NCBI GenBank assembly: GCA_944989445.1
Contig: CALYLW010000041.1
Location: 816,001 to 880,000, forward strand
Direction of reading: 5' to 3'
Length of the DNA: 64,000 nucleotides
From: Ampullaceana balthica
Lineage: Eukaryota; Mollusca; Gastropoda; Lymnaeidae
The notes under the pieces are model-generated. The model worked only from the letters and a program-made list of their open reading frames with translations. It was not told where the DNA came from and did not search any database. Below are positions 21,653 through 33,500 of this stretch, piece by piece. Both the position numbers and the translations under genes were made by a program. Position 1 is the stretch's first letter. Every line of letters starts with the position of its first letter.

Positions 21653-23613
21653 TCTTCACTGGTCTTGGGTCTCAGATCTTCCCTGGTCTTGGGTCTCATA
21701 TCCTCCCTGGTCCTGGGTCTCAGATCTTCCCTGGTCTTGGGTCTCAGATCTTCCCTGGTCCTGGGTCTCAGATCTTCCCTGGTCTTGGGTCTCAGATCTT
21801 CCCTGGTCTTGGGTCTCAGATCTTCCCTGGTCTTGGGTCTCAGATCTTCCCTGGTCTTGGGTCTCAGATCTTCCCTGGTCTTGGGTCTCAGGTCTTCCCT
21901 GGTCTTGGGTCTCAGGTCTTCCCTGGTCTTGGGTCTCAGGTCTTCCCTGGTCTTGGGTCTCAGGTCTTCCCTGGTCTTGGGTCTCAGGTCTTCCCTGGTC
22001 TTGGGTCTCAGGTCTTCCCTGGTCTTGGGTCTCAGATCTTCCCTGGTCTTGGGTCTCAGGTCTTCCCTGGTCTTGGGTCTCAGATCTTCCCTGGTCTTGG
22101 GTCTCAGGTCTTCCCTGGTCTTGGGTCTCAGATCTTCCCTGGTCTTGGGTCTCAGGTCTTCCCTGGTCTTGGGTCTCAGATCTTCCCTGGTCTTGGGTCT
22201 CAGATCTTCCCTGGTCTTGGGTCTCAGATCTTCCCTGGTCTTGGGTCTCAGGTCTTCCCTGGTCTTGGGTCTAAGATCTTCCCTGGTCTTGGGTCTCAGA
22301 TCTTCCCTGGTCTTGGGTCTCAGATCTTCCCTGGTCTTGGGTCTCAGATCTTCCCTGGTCTTGGGTCTCAGATCTTCCCTGGTCTTGGGTCTCAGGTCTT
22401 CCCTGGTCTTGGGTCTCAGATCTTCCCTGGTCTTGGGTCTCAGATCTTCCCTGGTCTTGGGTCTCAGGTCTTCCCTGGTCTTGGGTCTCAGGTCTTCCCT
22501 GGTCTTGGGTCTCAGGTCTTCCCTGGTCTTGGGTCTCAGATCTTCCCTGGTCCTGTGTCTCAGATCTTCCCTGGTCCTGGGTCTCAGATCTTCCCTGGTC
22601 TTGGGTCTCAGGTCTTCCCTGGTCTTGGGTCTCAGGTCTTCCCTGGTCTTGGGTCTCAGATCTTCCCTGGTCTTGGGTCTCAGATCTTCCCTGGTCTTGG
22701 GTCTCAGGTCTTCCCTGGTCTTGGGTCTCAGGTCTTCCCTGGTCTTGGGTCTCAGGTCTTCCCTGGTCTTGGGTCTCAGGTCTTCCCTGGTCTTGGGTCT
22801 CAGGTCTTCCCTGGTCTTGGGTCTCAGATCTTCCCTGGTCCTGGGTCTCAGATCTTCCCTGGTCTTGGGTCTCAGGTCTTCCCTGGTCCTGGGTCTCAGA
22901 TCTTCCCTGGTCTTGGGTCTCAGGTCTTCCCTGGTCCTGGGTCTCAGATCTTCCCTGGTCTTGGGTCTCAGATCTTCCCTGGTCTTGGGTCTCAGATCTT
23001 CCCTGGTCTTGAGTCTCAGGTCTTCCCTGGTCTTGGGTCTCAGATCTTCCCTGGTCTTGGGTCTCAGATCTTCCCTGGTCTTGGGTCTCAGATCTTCCCT
23101 GGTCTTGGGTCTCAGATCTTCCCTGGTCTTGGGTCTCAGATCTTCCCTGGTCTTGGGTCTCAGGTCTTCCCTGGTCTTGGGTCTCAGATCTTCCCTGGTC
23201 TTGGGTCTCAGATCTTCCCTGGTCTTGGGTCTCAGGTCTTCCCTGGTCTTGGGTCTCAGGTCTTCCCTGGTCTTGGGTCTCAGGTCTTCCCTGGTCTTGG
23301 GTCTCAGATCTTCCCTGGTCCTGTGTCTCAGATCTTCCCTGGTCCTGGGTCTCAGATCTTCCCTGGTCTTGGGTCTCAGGTCTTCCCTGGTCTTGGGTCT
23401 CAGGTCTTCCCTGGTCTTGGGTCTCAGATCTTCCCTGGTCTTGGGTCTCAGATCTTCCCTGGTCTTGGGTCTCAGGTCTTCCCTGGTCTTGGGTCTCAGG
23501 TCTTCCCTGGTCTTGGGTCTCAGGTCTTCCCTGGTCTTGGGTCTCAGATCTTCCCTGGTCTTGGGTCTCAGATCTTCCCTGGTCTTGGGTCTCAGGTCTT
23601 CCCTGGTCTTGGG
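21653..23613 (+). repeat. 24-bp minisatellite, about 82 copies
   Basis: The unit is CAGATCTTCCCTGGTCTTGG plus GTCT, with an A/G switch at position 4 and rare T/C and G/T changes. The 24-bp period keeps all three plus-strand frames open (up to 698 codons), which is not evidence of a gene. The rare variant CCTGTGTCT appears at about 22,552 and 23,320, exactly 768 bp (32 units) apart. Confidence 0.97.
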
Positions 23614-23671
23614 TACCAGTAGAAGTTATGTTTACCTACTACTTGTTTACAATCAGAGCTCGCTGACGGAT

Positions 23672-25368
23672 TGCTACTCTGGCAATGGTTCAATAACTGT
23701 CTCTACTCCTGCACTTACTCTGGCAATGGTTCAATAACTGTCTCTACTCCTGCACTTACTCTGGCAATGGTTCAATAACTGTCTCTACTCCTGCACTTAC
23801 TCTGGCAATGGTTCAATAACTGTCTCTACTCCTGCACTTACTCTGGCAATGGTTCAATAACTGTCTCTACTCCTGCACTTACTCTGGCAATGGTTCAATA
23901 ACTGTCTCTACTCCTGCACTTACTCTGGCAATGGTTCAATAACTGTCTCTACTCCTGCACTTACTCTGGCAATGGTTCAATAACTGTCTCTACTCCTGCA
24001 CTTACTCTGGCAATGGTTCAATAACTGTCTCTACTCCTGCACTTACTCTGGCAATGGTTCAAAAACTGTCTCTACTCCTGCACTTACTCTGGCAATGGTT
24101 CAAAAACTAGTCTCTACTCCTGCACTTACTCTGGCAATGGTTCAATAACTGTCTCTACTCCTGCACTTACTCTGGCAATGGTTCAATAACTGTCTCTACT
24201 CCTGCACTTACTCTGGCAATGGTTCAATAACTGTCTCTACTCCTGCACTTACTCTGGCAATGGTTCAATAACTGTCTCTACTCCTGCACTTACTCTGGCA
24301 ATGGTTCAATAACTGTCTCTACTCCTGCACTTACTCTGGCAATGGTTCAATAACTGTCTCTACTCCTGCACTTACTCTGGCAATGGTTCAATAACTGTCT
24401 CTACTCCTGCACTTACTCTGGCAATGGTTCAATAACTGTCTCTACTCCTGCACTTACTCTGGCAATGGTTCAATAACTGTCTCTACGCCTGCACTTACTC
24501 TGGCAATGGTTCAATAACTGTCTCTACTCCTGCACTTACTCTGGCAATGGTTCAATAACTGTCTCTACTCCTGCACTTACTCTGGCAATGGTTCAAAAAC
24601 TGTCTCTACTCCTGCACTTACTCTGGCAATGGTTCAAAAACTAGTCTCTACTCCTGCACTTACTCTGGCAATGGTTCAATAACTGTCTCTACTCCTGCAC
24701 TTACTCTGGCAATGGTTCAATAACTGTCTCTACTCCTGCACTTACTCTGGCAATGGTTCAATAACTGTCTCTACTCCTGCACTTACTCTGGCAATGGTTC
24801 AATAACTGTCTCTACTCCTGCACTTACTCTGGCAATGGTTCAATAACTGTCTCTACTCCTGCACTTACTCTGGCAATGGTTCAAAAACTAGTCTCTACTC
24901 CTGCACTTACTCTGGCAATGGTTCAATAACTGTCTCTACTCCTGCACTTACTCTGGCAATGGTTCAATAACTGTCTCTACTCCTGCACTTACTCTGGCAA
25001 TGGTTCAAAAACTAGTCTCTACTCCTGCACTTACTCTGGCAATGGTTCAATAACTGTCTCTACTCCTGCACTTACTCTGGCAATGGTTCAATAACTGTCT
25101 CTACTCCTGCACTTACTCTGGCAATGGTTCAATAACTGTCTCTACTCCTGCACTTACTCTGGCAATGGTTCAAAAACTAGTCTCTACTCCTGCACTTACT
25201 CTGGCAATGGTTCAATAACTGTCTCTACTCCTGCACTTACTCTGGCAATGGTTCAATAACTGTCTCTACTCCTGCACTTACTCTGGCAATGGTTCAATAA
25301 CTGTCTCTACTCCTGCACTTACTCTGGCAATGGTTCAATAACTGTCTCTACTCCTGCACTTACTTTCT
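23672..25368 (+). repeat. 41-bp minisatellite, about 41 copies
   Basis: The unit is ACTCTGGCAATGGTTCAATA followed by ACTGTCTCTACTCCTGCACTT. Variants CAAAAACTGTC and the 42-bp CAAAAACTAGTC recur in register, for example at 24,060/24,101 and 24,594/24,636, showing block duplication. A 60-bp unique spacer separates it from the 24-bp array. Confidence 0.97.
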
Positions 25369-25514
25369 GATACTCACTGATACTTTAAAATAATAATCAA
25401 TCAAACAAACATGATCTAATTAAAAATAATGTCAAATAATTCAACTATTTCATCTAGCGACAATTATAAACGAAATATAAAAGAATGTAAACATTAACTG
25501 TAATACTAAAGTAA

Positions 25515-25640
25515 ATTATGTATTTTATTTTATTTATCCTGTTCACTTATATAGCGCAGTACCCCAACCTACGACTGGGCTCACGGCGCTTTACAAACAT
25601 GTTCAACAGCTACAGAAAACACAATGCACTCGAAATTACA
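25515..25640 (-). mobile_element. LINE/SINE 3' tail fragment
   Basis: The minus strand carries TTTGTAAAGCGCCGTGAGCC and GTACTGCGCTATATAAGTG, the AGCGCTATATAA-type 3' tail of non-LTR elements, without coding sequence. Confidence 0.6.
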
Positions 25641-26800
25641 AATACATCCAACAAACAAACCTGTTATAAACAATGATAAACCAAACTTCAACAACAGCTA
25701 TACCAACCAGGCCCTCTAATTTCTAACTCTAAATAGAGAGACCCAGGGTTTGTTAAGTCCCTCATTTTTGGGGTGGGGTGCAACATGACGCTAACCTAGA
25801 AGCCAAGTTGCACTGACCTTGCATTGTTATGGGATCCCGCTACTGGCCTAGGTCCAGTTTTAGTTCTCGAATGAGTCGATGAACGCGAGATATGTGAGTC
25901 AGCGGGTCTCAACATACGAGACCCAGCGGATCTCAACACCAAGAATAATAGTTTCTTTATGTAAAAATTTTAAACAGATACATTTCTATACGACACATCA
26001 GAGGGTACTATCATGTCATATTAGTTGTTTTTTTTTGTCACAACAGATGTTTCCCGCCTAACCCCTCAGCCTCCAATGAAAATATTGGCATCGTGTGATT
26101 AAACAAAATTTCTGACCATTGTGCATTGCCTGTACAACATTTCTCCCGACAAGTTACTCCAAATGCCAATGTTTTCTTATGTTATTCAAAGTGACATCTA
26201 CATAAATAGAACTATTGTTACCAGGTTAATAAGTGCAAGAACTCAATGCAGGAGCTGCTCGTTCCTACCAATGACCACATGTATTAGTAACTGGAAACAA
26301 ACTTAAAACAGGATTCGTTTGGCGAAAAAAAATGGTGCATGTGTGTGTATTGCTCCCTTTTACACAAACTCCAGCCACTGTTATCACCACTGAGAAGCCC
26401 TACAGAGTATCATCTTCACAGACGTCAGTACAGAACCACAACATTCATAGAAGCCATAATGATCAAAGTTGAAGTCGGCGCTTAAACATAGATGAGGAAA
26501 ATTAATCCCTGTATTTTAGTTATCTCTTACAGCGTATGTCTAAAAATATATTCAAATATAGCAATGATATTTTGGATCAAGTTATAGGGGATCGTGATGC
26601 AACTTCCACATTCTTTCTGACAAAAGTTTCAGTCACGTCAATGTATTGTTTGTTATATATATTATTTATATTAGTTATCATATATATATTTACCCTCAAT
26701 TATCCTTCCGTAACGCTGAGGGACATCACTCTGCTTTTTTAAATATATAAACTTATAATCATAATCATTTTGGTTTCCAGATTAACATTAAACACCCTCA
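25641..26800. other. No gene seen
   Basis: AT-rich sequence with short open frames only. No family resemblance recognised. Confidence 0.5.
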
Positions 26801-26806
26801 ACACTA

Positions 26807-27151
26807 TCCTATATAATAAAAGGCAAGTTTCTGTCCTTTCAGTCCCGTCATCTATATCGATTGGTCCCTCAAACACATATGACTCCTACAGCCAATCATA
26901 TCGAACACGTTTACGCGGACGTTCAAAACGATTTATTTTTGGTGCAGTATTTCTTCCAAGACCTTATTTTGAGTTATGCGCGTTGGGATTTATAGTAAAA
27001 AGCTCTGTTTTTACGAGTTATTTATTTTAACTATAATGAATAGTATTTTTGACGTGATGCTCACGTATGCCGGTCGAGACGGCTGTTGGAGGGGAGTTAC
27101 AACATGCCACCGAACGGTGGCGGAACGTCCTTGGACGGACTTTGTTGCTCG
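26807..27151 (+). mobile_element. Candidate non-autonomous Helitron
   Basis: It begins TCCTATATAATAAAAGGC, typical of animal Helitron 5' ends. It ends with GCCACCGAACGGTGGC (perfect inverted repeat), CGTCCTTGGACG (second hairpin) and then TTTGTTGCTCG before T. The terminus CTCG departs from the usual CTRR. A second copy with the same start, hairpin and end lies at 30,701-30,992. Confidence 0.6.
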
Positions 27152-27159
27152 TTATTAAT

Positions 27160-27475
27160 AATTGAACAATTTCATGCGGACGTTCGAAAAGAGTTATTTT
27201 TGGTGCAGTAATTTGGTGCGCTGCTTTCTAAAATTTCTCGCCGTAAAAAGATATTATATGACGTCATTGTTTTAGCTTAGATTTTAATTTTGGAAAAGGG
27301 AACTATGTAAAAAGAGGATTTGAGGATTGTTAATTAGAAAATACTTTGTGTAATTTCAGGAATATTTCGTATTTATCATATAAAGATAAGTTACTTGGAC
27401 TTTTGAAAAAGTTTGGCGCCGCAGGCGCGCTAAAAAAAGTGGGCCTGACGGCGCCGCAACACAACCTAGTATATG
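27160..27475 (+). mobile_element. Helitron-like repeat fragment
   Basis: GCGGACGTTCGAAAAGAGTT and GGTGCAGTAATTTGGTGCGC are shared with 9,765-9,815, and related parts occur near 26,915, 30,835 and 43,895. The segment ends GACGGCGCCG, about 9 bases, then CTAGT, consistent with a Helitron hairpin and CTAG-T end. Confidence 0.45.
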
Positions 27476-28273
27476 TAATGTTTTATTGCATTTAAAAGGT
27501 GTAAAGATATCGTTTTAACTACACCCTCTTTGGTGTAGAGATTATTTGTGAACTTTTCTTGGGAATGGTTCTGTTTTATTGTGAATGGTTGTGATGATAA
27601 TGTTATATTTCTGCATCGTGTTACTGTTTATAAATTGGGTCCACCAATGGATATCGGTTCCCTATGACGTCAATAAATAAGTAAATTAACTTTTCTTTGT
27701 TTATTTTATTTAGTTGTTTATATCCATACGCCCAGTAAAATAAAAATTTTAAATTTCAATTTAAAAACATTAAATTTAATTTAACTTTTAAAAATATGCA
27801 AATTAATAGGTCTCTGGTCAAGATGTGCATTGAGGAGCCACGTTGCAGAATTATACTGACAAGAATTTGTTCCTGCAATTGATAGCAATGATATACCACG
27901 GTCATTATCACGTGATTATTATTGATCCGTTCCCTTACCATTTGTGCATGCTAAATATGGAAGACTCTTTGTAATTGTTGGAGGAGCTCAAGGTTTTACT
28001 GACACATCAATAAAAAATATTTTTGAAGCCTTTCTAAAAAGGGCCACGCCTACTTCCTTGTATATTTCAGCTGGAGTGTATTCTGAAATTAGGGCTTTTC
28101 AAGGTGACAGAAATGTATCACTTTTTTGTGTATCAAGTTTTGTTGTAGATCGATCAGTGCTACATTTAATATTATGGGTAATTGAGGGAAACGTTTGATG
28201 TCCACACCGGTTATGAATTGAGAGCATAAAAATGTTCAGCCCATGATATCACGTGGTGGTAGAAATAACTATA
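27476..28273. other. Repeat-like non-coding stretch
   Basis: 27,480-27,690 resembles 35,490-35,800 (TGTTTTATTGCATTT, TTTGGTGTAGAGATTATTTG, GTTTATAAATTG). A plus-strand open frame at 27,944-28,198 (84 codons) has no recognisable family. Confidence 0.4.
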
Positions 28274-28639
28274 CAGCGATACCTCGAGATATGAGTTTAA
28301 TTCGTTCCGTAACCTTGGTCGTATCTCAAAGCAATTTTTCACACTGAAATTAATTGAAATGCCATTAATCAATTCCAGCCCCAAAAATGTTACCCCTAAT
28401 TAATTGTTTTCGATACGTGTTTTTTAATCAGAAAAATGTATTTATAAATGACAAATACTGTATAAAAACATAATAAAAGAGAATGTAAAGCAAAAAAAAA
28501 TACAACAACTGGTTTATAAAGTGTACATTCATATTTGTATTTTGGTCACTTACATTTAACTTACACACGACTTAAATGCTACTGTATGCTTGATTTTAGT
28601 CACTGCTTTTCTCTTTACTGGTCTTTGTCTTACCTGGCA

Positions 28640-29706
28640 TTATAACCTTATCGAATCATTCTGTTTAAACAAAGTGCATATCGTTGACGTATTATGCCCG
28701 TACTGACTCGCCCGTACTGCCTCGCCCGTACTGACTCGCCCGTACTGCCTCGCCCGTACTGACTCGCCCGTACTGACTCGCCCGTACTGACTCGCCCGTA
28801 CTGACTCGCCCGTACTGCCTCGCCCGTACTGACTCGCCCGTACTGCCTCGCCCGTACTGACTCGCCCGTACTGACTCGCCCGTACTGACTCGCCCGTACT
28901 GACTCGCCCGTACTGCCTCGCCCGTACTGACTCGCCCGTACTGCCTCGCCCGTACTGACTCGCCCGTACTGACTCGCCCGTACTGACTCGCCCGTACTGA
29001 CTCGCCCGTACTGCCTCGCCCGTACTGACTCGCCCGTACTGACTCGCCCGTACTGACTCGCCCGTACTGACTCGCCCGTACTGACTCGCCCGTACTGACT
29101 CGCCCGTACTGACTCGCCCGTACTGACTCGCCCGTACTGACTCGCCCGTACTGACTCGCCCGTACTGCCTCGCCCGTACTGCCTCGCCCGTACTGACTCG
29201 CCCGTACTGACTCGCCCGTACTGCCTCGCCCGTACTGCCTCGCCCGTACTGCCTCGCCCGTACTGACTCGCCCGTACTGACTCGCCCGTACTGACTCGCC
29301 CGTACTGACTCGCCCGTACTGCCTCGCCCGTACTGCCTCGCCCGTACTGCCTCGCCCGTACTGACTCGCCCGTACTGCCTCGCCCGTACTGCCTCGCCCG
29401 TACTGACTCGCCCGTACTGACTCGCCCGTACTGCCTCGCCCGTACTGCCTCGCCCGTACTGCCTCGCCCGTACTGACTCGCCCGTACTGACTCGCCCGTA
29501 CTGACTCGCCCGTACTGCCTCGCCCGTACTGACTCGCCCGTACTGCCTCGCCCGTACTGACTCGCCCGTACTGACTCGCCCGTACTGACTCACCAAGTCA
29601 GCTACTCGCACAACTTGCTCATTTTTTCTATGATTTCACGTTTTAATTCAATAGACACCATCTTCTTCTGAGCACTGACGTTTCCACTCACTTTCTTTGG
29701 ACCCAT
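28640..29706 (-). pseudogene. Tigger/pogo transposase N-terminus, frameshifted and expanded by a minisatellite
   Basis: It reads MGPKKVSGN from ATG 29,706, then SIELKREIIEK and, after a one-base loss near 29,620, EQVVRVADLVSQYGR. This is the CENP-B-type helix-turn-helix start of Tigger transposases. After about 64 units of 14-bp repeat, the frame resumes with QYGHNTSTICTLFKQNDSIR, the continuation expected right after the QYGR position, and stops at 28,640. The DDE domain is absent. Confidence 0.88.
28696..29592 (-). repeat. 14-bp minisatellite, about 64 copies, inside the transposase frame
   Basis: Unit GTACGGGCGAGTCA or GTACGGGCGAGGCA (minus strand), a two-state variant at one base. Three units make 42 bp, so the translated repeat is 14 residues long (YGRVSTGESVRASQ). 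The open frame runs through the whole array. Confidence 0.97.
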
Positions 29707-29830
29707 GGTTATAGAAAGAAATGTGATAAAGTATGTAAATGCACAAAAAGCGCAAAGCCTTAGAAAAACTTAGCAAAGATGCTTCGACAGCGAGGTAAAC
29801 AAGCACACAGGGGAAATACGTGGGATTATG

Positions 29831-29962
29831 GGGGCCGTCCATAAAGTTTTTCACGCTCCAGGAGGGGGGAGGGGTGTAAGAAATTGTGACAGTTTGTGAT
29901 AGGGGGGAGGGAGGGGGTTAAAAATTGTCAAAAATAGCGTAACGTACTTTATGGACGGCCCC
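29831..29962. mobile_element. Short MITE of the GGGGCCGTCC family
   Basis: The ends GGGGCCGTCCATAAAG and CTTTATGGACGGCCCC are perfect inverted repeats, flanked by ATG on both sides (3-bp target duplication). The core has G-runs (AGGAGGGGGGAGGGG). It is nested in the Tigger element. Confidence 0.88.
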
Positions 29963-30571
29963 ATGCACGTGGCGCAGATGCCGTAAACAGGGTGGGCCGT
30001 GTGCAGCGTCGCAGCTGGCCGTTCTTCATATCTCAAATTTCACACGTATTTCAAAACAAAAGTTCGCTCGCTCGACAACTCGTATCTCAAATAACTCGTA
30101 GGTTAGGGCACTCGTATCTCAAGGTACCACTGTACTTAAACTACACGCGCATTTAAAACACCATAATTTAATCGACTCTAGATCAAATCCATAAAAATTT
30201 TCTCAACATACACATGCACAGGTATCAAAGACACGAAGCACGTATTACAGAAATAATCACATTAAAACAATCAAGTCAAGACATTATTTACATTACATTT
30301 TTATTTGTGCAACTATACTAGAATTGAGTATTTTATAGCTTCTAAAATTGAGTCTTAAAAATGTATCTCTACTTTTAACGACCTAGAGCCTCTCAACTTA
30401 TCTCATCATGTGAGCAAATACTGTCATGTAAATAATGTACATCTACGGTTAGAGATGTCTGTCGCAAGTCTAAAGCTAAGCTCAGTTATGCCTCTCACAA
30501 TAAATACATTCATCAATCTGACAAAAATTGCACACCATCCACCGACATCTGGCTAAAAATAGAATCCAATC

Positions 30572-33500
30572 TCATCTGTTTTCTGCGTACTTAGATATAA
30601 TATCGTAAATCTGTTCGCAGGGCTGAAAAAAAAACGTTCGAATTAATCGATTATATTGCTATTAAAAATATAAAAAAAATTCAACATATTTTAAATTAAA
30701 TCCTATAAAATAACAGGCAGTTGTCTGTGCGGTCCTCGATAGCGATTGGTCCTTCAAACACCTACAGAATCCTACAACCAATCACTAGCGGAGAAATATT
30801 AAATGTCATTTCCATATTGAATAAATTTACGCGGACGTTCAAAACGAGTTATTTTTGGTGCAGTATTTTTGTCATCATTCAGTACTGTGTTCCCATCTTG
30901 AAGTGTGTCACTCCTGCTAATCACTACTGTTACTCTTAGACCACATGCCACCGAAATGACGAAGGACGTCCTCGGACGGGCTTTGTTGCTCGTATTTAAT
31001 ATAATATAACAAAATTATGTTAATGTATTTTAAATTTCGAAAAATATTGTGAAAGTTCAAAAGCTTTAACCTACATCAATATAATTTTTGATAACACCTT
31101 CCAAGACATCGCTAAACAGGTTCCAAAACCAGGCACCGCCGCCGTGAACGTTGAGGTTGACCACTCCAATGTGATAGGTACAGTTTAGCGCCTTCACAAA
31201 TGGACTGTAAGGTTGATCAAAACCTAATTATATAATACGAAATTATTGCCTTAATTATCTCGGTAAAAGATAATAATAATACAATTTTGAATCGCTAAAT
31301 TACTTTGTGTAAAAAAGAATTAGATATAATTTTTCGTAAAAACTTTTTTTATGTAATAAAATAAAATAAATCCAAACAATTAAACCAAACACTTATTTAC
31401 ACTTTGAGTTATTAGGCATTAAAAGAGAAATGACCTATTATCTGAAAATTATTATTTTGTTAAACAAAGTGAAATGATCTATTGATATTTTGTTAAATAA
31501 AGGGAAATGATCTATTGATATGTTGTTAAACAAAGGGAAATGATCTGTTGATATTTTGTTAAATGAAGGGAAATGATCTATTGATATTTTGTTAAATACA
31601 GGGAAATAAAATAAGGAAGCAAAACAACTAGTACCACCAAGACATTAACAGACAGGAATTGTAAGAAAACTTACTCATGGCTACTTAAATATAAAGAAAC
31701 TACACTATAACACTATTTCTGGGAAGTCTCGACACGACTTACTAGATTTTTTTTAACTGACGTAATGGGTACATATTTCATTCATGAATTATAGTCCACA
31801 AAAACAAACCGTACTTTATTGCATGTGTCTGTAAAAACGCGGGTAAATTATAATTCTGCCATAAATATTCAGCCTTTATTTATTTATAACGATCTTACAC
31901 TATTTTGCGAATATTCATCAGACAATTTTCTGCTCATGAGAAGTCAATGTTTTCAGATGTACTCTATTGCCAGATTTAAGGGGATATAAGTTAACGAACG
32001 ATGTCTCCTTACACAAATTAAATATAAGTGGTGATTGTCTAAAACCCTTTTGTCCCCCCCCCCAAATCATTACTTTCAAACTCACAGAAACCCAAAACGT
32101 CCCTTTGACTCACCCAAACCAAAAGTTATTGATGCACTGACTTGAGAGACGCCAATATCCACTGATCCAGAGAACGTTATAGGGAATCTGGATATGATGT
32201 GATTTAATGTTTGTATTGGACAGTACTGATGAAAGATGAGAATTTATGATTTTAAAATCAAATCCCATTTTCAGGATGTACAATGAATATTCCTTATTCT
32301 TTTTTTATCAATTGTGAGTAAATATTGTGCTACACAATTACGTCATAAAAGCTTCCGTTGGAACAGACAAGATTAAACTTAAACCCCTGTCCACAACATA
32401 CCTGGGGAGTTCAACTGGCCAAGGCAAAACTAATACTCTCCAGTCCAGAGTATATCCCTAACAAAAGTATGCTGTAATCAACTGATGTTTAAATAACTTT
32501 TTAAGTCATTCTATTGGTGTTTTTGGGACATTTTTGAATGTTCCGAATTACTAGGGAAGCTAATTTAGAAATTATTTGACATAATTTTTAAAAATTCTTA
32601 ACACTATGACTTAAATAGCCAAACAAGATAAAGTTCAGTTCAAACATATAATAAAATAAAAGGCTACAACCTTTACATTCTAATTGAAATTACAACAATA
32701 TTTGATTTATTTTGATTTTAAATAGTAAATGATGACCAAGTCCTTAAGACAATACTTTTAGAACATTGCATTTACTTGCGCAAAAAAGTAATAACGGCAT
32801 CAAAATCACTTTATTGGTTTTTAAGATAAAGTCTTTGATCTATCGTTGACTGCTGATCAAAGCTTGTGTGTTAGGGCAACCAGTCACTCGAATCACCGAC
32901 TTGTGTTTAATCCACGAAATCCCAACTTGCCTTGATTTCTGTATCAGTTGTCCATCACGAGAGATGCCAGAAATGAGTATATACTCTGCAATATTTTGGT
33001 TCAAGTAGTCCAGTACTTGTTTTGTCATGACAGTGTCCATGTGTTGAATAACTTTTTCTCTGAGGAGGATGTGGTTGTTCTGTTTTGCTTACGTCACTGG
33101 GGTAGCAATTTCCATCTCCTCTCGTTTTATATGTTCGCAGCGGTTGTTTAAAATCTCGCGTGCGTCCACAATATATAACCGTATCAAAAGATAAGCCCCA
33201 TAGTTGTGACAGGACGCTTCTTTCCTGAAATAGTTAGTGGATTAAAATTCCTAATCTTTATTAGGTTCGGGGCAATTTGTATGACAATTATTTCTGTTTC
33301 TGCACATGTGCTCTTTATTTGCTTTTATTTTAGGCTCCGATTGACATTGCCTTTGACATAATCATCGGGGCACTGATTGCTTTTCATTCCTCTAAACCTT
33401 CATGTAGACGTTTCTGAGAATCTTGTCAGTCTATTTATTCTTAGGCTTTACTCTTCCTTTGTTCGATGATTCAACCACTAAGAATGGACAAATCCCACGT

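Larger units (their letters stand above)
28274..30132 (-). mobile_element. Tigger/pogo-type DNA transposon, internally deleted, TA target site
   Basis: The ends CAGCGATACCTCGAGATATG and, inverted, CTCAAGGTACCACTG are similar inverted repeats flanked by TA on both sides (28,272-28,273 and 30,133-30,134). Repeats of ACTCGTATCTCAA occur near both ends. It contains a transposase start, a 14-bp minisatellite and a MITE (29,831-29,962). Confidence 0.85.

Noticed and set aside
21522..23737. Long open frames (250, 355 and 698 codons) on the plus strand
   Set aside because: They are produced by the 24-bp minisatellite, whose period is a multiple of three; all three frames are open at once and no known domain is present.
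28696..29592. CRISPR array
   Set aside because: The repeats are contiguous with no unique spacers, and the context is a eukaryotic transposon. The same holds for the other tandem arrays.
32840..33151. Overlapping open frames on both strands in an intron of copy C
   Set aside because: No recognisable family, no convincing splice context, lengths near chance expectation.
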